Both the position numbers and the translations under genes were made by a program. A stretch of 64,000 bases of DNA. It comes from Rhyzopertha dominica. Its lineage: Eukaryota > Arthropoda > Insecta > Coleoptera > Bostrichidae. Positions 59,289-64,000 of this stretch are shown one piece after another (the stretch's first letter is position 1; each line of letters starts with the position of its first letter). The stretch lies in the NCBI GenBank assembly GCA_025024175.1, contig QCXZ01000137.1:26589327-26653326 (forward strand), given 5' to 3'. The notes beneath the pieces are model-generated. The model did not search any database and was not told the DNA's origin. It was given only the letters and a program-made list of their open reading frames with translations.

Positions 59289-62200
59289 GTGGCTTTCTCT
59301 TTCCGACGCAAACGTAGCGCCTACCGTGTAAATTAGTTCATATTATTTGATGCACATTTAACGTTTGATGTATTCGTTTTTTATTGGACTGATGAAAATA
59401 AGACTGTTACTTAAAACGGGTCTCGTTGACTATGCTAAAACTACAAATCACGGAATACAGTAAGTTTGGGAGAAATAAGCAGACAGAAAAAAAAGCTCGT
59501 TTGACAGTCGACACAAGTGACAGGTTACTTTGTTTCTCCACCACTGGGTCAAAAACAACACCGGCTTAAACCCGTTTTTTTTCTAAACTTCCGTTATGTT
59601 AGGCATATTCTTTAGAGTTTAGATTTTTCGCTTCACGAAACCCTAATTCTATGAGTATAAAAATGTGATGCGGTGGCTTATAAGTGACATAACATTTTAA
59701 CGCANGTCGCTTCACAAAAATAATATTAGTACGTGCAAGTGCGCGTTAGAAAAGCATTTTTTTCAAAGATACTCACGTGTGGTCGAATCCTATAGCTAAG
59801 GTTTAGAAATAATCAATCTGAGTGAATACGCCCTCTAGTTTTGAGGAAAAAAGGTCATATCAAAATAAGAAAAAGGAGTTGTGGATAAAATTTGACGCAA
59901 AACAGCGAGAATTTTAACGAGAATTTCTTCAATTTAGACCGCGTACGATGGCTCGCTTAAAAGCTTACGTTTAACAATGTCGAAGCTTTTGTCTGTACGG
60001 AGAGGGATCGTGATGAACATAATTTGCTCTGGACACGTAAATGGTATTGACCGTTTATTTAGTACTAAGCAGTCAAACACACTTTTTTCGCGCCGTCTTC
60101 GTTCGTCCACAAATGATAAGCGGCTTGATTTTAGTTTTTGTTATTGTTAGGTGATAAAAATTACTGGTTCCATCGAATACAACAAGAACAGTAGTCAAAC
60201 TAATTAATTGACTTATGTATAATATAAATTTGTAGGGTATATTCCATGACGACACACTGCATCCTGCATGTCACCTTCCAACTGTTTTCATCATGTTTTC
60301 ATCCATACCTTTTCTTCCATTGCGTTCTGGTTTGCATGTTTATCTTTCATGTCTGTTTGATTCTGATCTTTTTTCTGTTTGGGAGTTTCATATTGTTATG
60401 CATACGAGTTCAAAAATACGAATTTCTAAACTAAACTTCCTTTATTTATACAATAAGTACGAAATATACTACACCATAACACTACGAATTAAGTTCAGCA
60501 CTAACTGAAACACTACAGTTCTCTTGGCCACCTTCGTTTCTACTGGAGGTCACTTCCGGTTTCTAGATTTTGTAGAAGGGTTCTATCTTGAGAATAATCC
60601 AGAGTCGTCATTTTAAGAGTATTTGTCATTCTCGCGCCGTCTATCCGTTTAAGGTGGTTATTGTATTACGGATTCAAGTGTACGGCATGACAGCGGATCT
60701 GCAGCCTGCAGCGCTGCTCATAGATGGCACTGATAGCAGTCACGTCATCCGCCGATTCGCAACAATATAATAATTATAATTATTATGGTTTGTATGTTAT
60801 TGTGATCGGTTTTTATTATACGTAGTATAATGTGTATTGTCTAATGGGTTAGTTACCTTCAACACCTTAGCAAATTTCTACAATAAAATTACGTATCAAC
60901 TGCTTCTAGGCTTACTTTATTAAACGAATCATTTGCAGCATAGGCATATAAAAATGCGATATTGTGAATGCGGTTTTAAAACGTGAAATAGAAATAAGCG
61001 AATATATAGCACAGTGACATAAGGTATGTTTGGCCCTAAATATGTACAGTCGGTTGCAAAATTAACGAAACAGCTGCATTCTGAATAAACATTTGTATAG
61101 ATTCGTCAAATATTGTTTAATTTCTGTCTAGTAGACGTCAGCATTTATCTACAAGATCGTTACTGTTCTATATTCCTACAAGTAATGCTGTAATTATCTT
61201 ACCGAGGGCGATTTAAAACTACTTATCGTTTCATGAATTCTGCAACTGACCACATCAAATGCCGATTTAGCAGTGTTTATCTATTTAGTCCCGATACTGC
61301 ATTGTGTGGTATGACTATAGTTATCGCTTTTTAAATGTGTATACAATATGTTTAGTTAATAACATAGAGCATAACGTTAATTTTTATGTTGAGGAATTAA
61401 ATGTGTTTACATAAATACATTATTTTATATAGCGTAACGTTAGTAAGTATACCAAATACCGACTGATGGGGACAATATTTTTCTATTTACTGACAACACT
61501 ATCTAATTACTACTCTTTGGTCATGGTTTTACGGTTATTAAATTGTAAACCAACACAAGATATTGTCTGTCAAAGACTATTTCGACAGACGTCCTTTCCA
61601 ACTCATGTTTACCCTTTTGTCATATACGTAGATACCATTTAAAAAAAAATTGTGCAAACAAAGTATTTATGCAAGTCAATATTTTTACTTTTTATACATA
61701 ATATGTTAATTTACATGTTTTTTTTGGTAAAAGGGTAATCGGTACTATTTACTATTGCAATTTATCTGAAATTAACTCAGCCAAATATATAGTTAAATTG
61801 TTTAATATCAACTGCATTTAGCTAACTAGTTTTAGTTAGGTACTTATTTGAATAAAGAGTTTAATTTTTAGCACATCTGAGAGAAGTACTGAAATATAGA
61901 TAATAATTGTTTAGCAATAATGCTTAGAACTTATTAGGCGTCATGTAAAGAACAGCCACACGATTCTACTACCAATAAAATAAGTATGTATTTGACGTAG
62001 TATACGGACGTGCTCTTTCCTGATGCCAGATTTTTTGAGGATTTAAAACGAGCACTGCAATTGACAAGATAGTAATCGAAGAGCAGTAATTTAAAATTTC
62101 TCTTGATAAAATACGGTTCAATCTATAGAAGTTAAAATTCACCATAATTTTTTAAGCAAAATTATATTTCTAAATTGTTACAGTTATCAGTTATTTTTTT

Positions 62201-64000
62201 TAAATCAGTGATGATTATTTCGCTTCAATTGAAAAAAAGAATAATTACAATCTGTTATACACTGCTGCAAATTTAAGGTTTTAGTTCACCACGCCTCTTA
62301 AAGTTTTATTGTGTGAATTGCAGGTTTTGCTGTTTGACATAAATGTATATAATATTATCTAACATCAACAAATACATACTTGTCCTTTAACTTCATATCT
62401 TAGGATGTTTAAAACCATTATCTTTTAAAACTGAACATGTTATTATCTATAAAGCGTGTAGGTAATTATCTGGATGTATCTCTTATATTTATCTATAATC
62501 TGACTTATTTTTTGTACAGTTTTATTGCGGAACAAGCTAATAAGTGATGCTCTCTATATTAGGATTTGCAATACTTGCATCATTCTTGAGATTGAGCGGT
62601 AACTTAAAATATGTTCGTTGAATATAACTGAAGTACTTTAACAAGTAGATAAATTAATTAAAATATATGTATGCAGCTATAATGACACTATACTTTTTTT
62701 ATTGCACCTAATTAATTCAACATTGTAAATTAAATGTAATTAAGCAATTCGTCCAAATAATGTAAAAGTTAAGGTTAAAGATATACATTTCCTTTAGATC
62801 TAAACGAGGATCTAAACCAGGGTTGATCCAAAACTCTTTGGCAGTAAGGAGTAAAGAGTATGCCTCAAAGGGGTTAAAAGGCTTGGAGGCCTGAATGAAT
62901 AAAATAAACATTAATGAGAAATAGAATTGGAAAGTAATTCAAATTTATAATGCAATGAAATACCTTTGCTAATATATATGTTGTCTCTTGAAGACCGATT
63001 GCTGTTATTGTAAGCGCATTCGGTATCTAATCTATCAACATACAGAAGTACAGTTTACGTTGAAATACTTTTAGTAGGCAATTTTATAATAAAAAAAAAT
63101 CTGCCAAACCATTTTCAAGGTAGGTACCTACAAGGTGTGGGTGGGTACGCGTGTAATGAACTGTACCTTTATATCGTATTCATACCTAGATTTACACTAA
63201 ACGTTGCTGTCTTTTTTCTGCTTACACAACTCAAAGTGTGAACTATATAAAACACGGCATTGGCAAGCGTTAATATCTGGTATCGTGATGTCGCTGTTCT
63301 CGGTATAATTGATTGAAATGGATTTCTTGTCACATATTACGAGTTTACTTTTTTCAATTTAATTTCACTGGCTTGAGAAACGAGGTGGGTTACGTTTCTA
63401 AACAACACTAGTAACCCGAACAATCAAAACTCCTACCTGCAAAAAGAATGCGAGTCCGTCGGTTAACTCGAGAGTATTATCGATGCATTATCTGGTAGGT
63501 AAAGGCAATAATGTTTTGATCACTGAAACTGAAATGCATCAGAGAGAAAAAAATCACATTATCCTACAACTCTTTCTTTATTAATATATATAATATAATT
63601 TAATATCAACCAGGTCGAGAGTGTTCCATCCAGCAACAATCTCCTCCGACAATAACGTATGACCCCGGCGAAGAAATATCCAAGAAGCTGCTCAGTTTGT
63701 AAGGTAGTGCAATACCCTCATAATCTATATGCAAGAAACTGTACAAATAAAATAAAAGTAGTAGAAGAAACAAAAAACCTACCTTTTCTTTCTCGGATGG
63801 TCGAGGGTAGTTGCATGAAAACTATGAACATGTATTAGCGAGGTGGTAGAATCCAGCTAAGCGGAATAAATAAGCTCTTCAAAAGAATCAAAACTTATCC
63901 ATAAAACTAATCGAAAATCGAGCACGCACTTTAATTTACCTGAATAACTCCGGCTTAGCCAATATTCCAAATTTTACGAAAATTTTAAGCGACTCTTTAC
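59289..64000. other. AT-rich intergenic sequence to the window end
   Basis: No gene supported. A GC-richer patch at about 60530-60770 contains two adjacent CTGCAG palindromes and a TAGATGGCACTGATAGCAG segment, and is followed by an AT palindrome (TAATAATTATAATTATTA) at about 60768. The remaining open frames are short and unrecognisable. Confidence 0.4.

Overview
The window looks like AT-rich nuclear DNA from an arthropod, most likely an insect. I recognise no host protein-coding gene, rRNA gene or intact tRNA gene. What can be recognised is transposable-element material of several ages: a Gypsy reverse transcriptase relic, two non-LTR (CR1/Jockey-type) reverse transcriptase relics, at least four Tc1/mariner-type transposase relics, a THAP-domain (P-element-like) transposon remnant, a short LTR-element relic and two hAT-type non-autonomous elements with 8-bp target duplications. 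The insect assignment rests on the mix of these families and on base composition. The species cannot be named from the sequence.

The dominant object is a giant foldback transposon at 31954-48492, bounded by a perfect 9-bp target-site duplication (AAGAAGACA at 31945-31953 and 48493-48501). Its two tips are perfect inverted repeats for 195 bp. Inside the tips, both arms consist of head-to-tail 153/154-bp units pointing inward, about 26 on the left and about 46 on the right. Between the arms is a minus-strand, 5'-truncated gene: the C-terminal end of a transposase followed by a ubiquitin-specific-protease-like cysteine protease (Cys box, two CxxC knuckles, His/Asp box). The architecture and 9-bp duplication recall the Drosophila FB/NOF foldback elements, which belong to the Mutator (MULE) superfamily. 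The repeat unit and the protease fusion are the parts I would treat as possibly undescribed.

The centre of this element is misassembled or unresolved. A run of exactly 100 N (38809-38908) separates two copies of the same ~2.9-kb segment (35901-38808 and 38909-41815). They share private variants to the last base before the gap, and the left copy carries scattered single-base indels. It is best read as two overlapping contig ends that were not merged, so the real element is probably about 13.5 kb with one copy of the gene.

A second notable object is a hammerhead ribozyme at 50199-50274, with the full conserved core, a GC stem II, a minimal stem III and a long stem I meeting at a canonical GUC cleavage site. 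Such ribozymes are typical of Penelope-like retroelements and small retroelements in animals. The rest of the window (1-31953 and 50275-64000) is mostly unannotatable AT-rich sequence with the TE fragments listed below.
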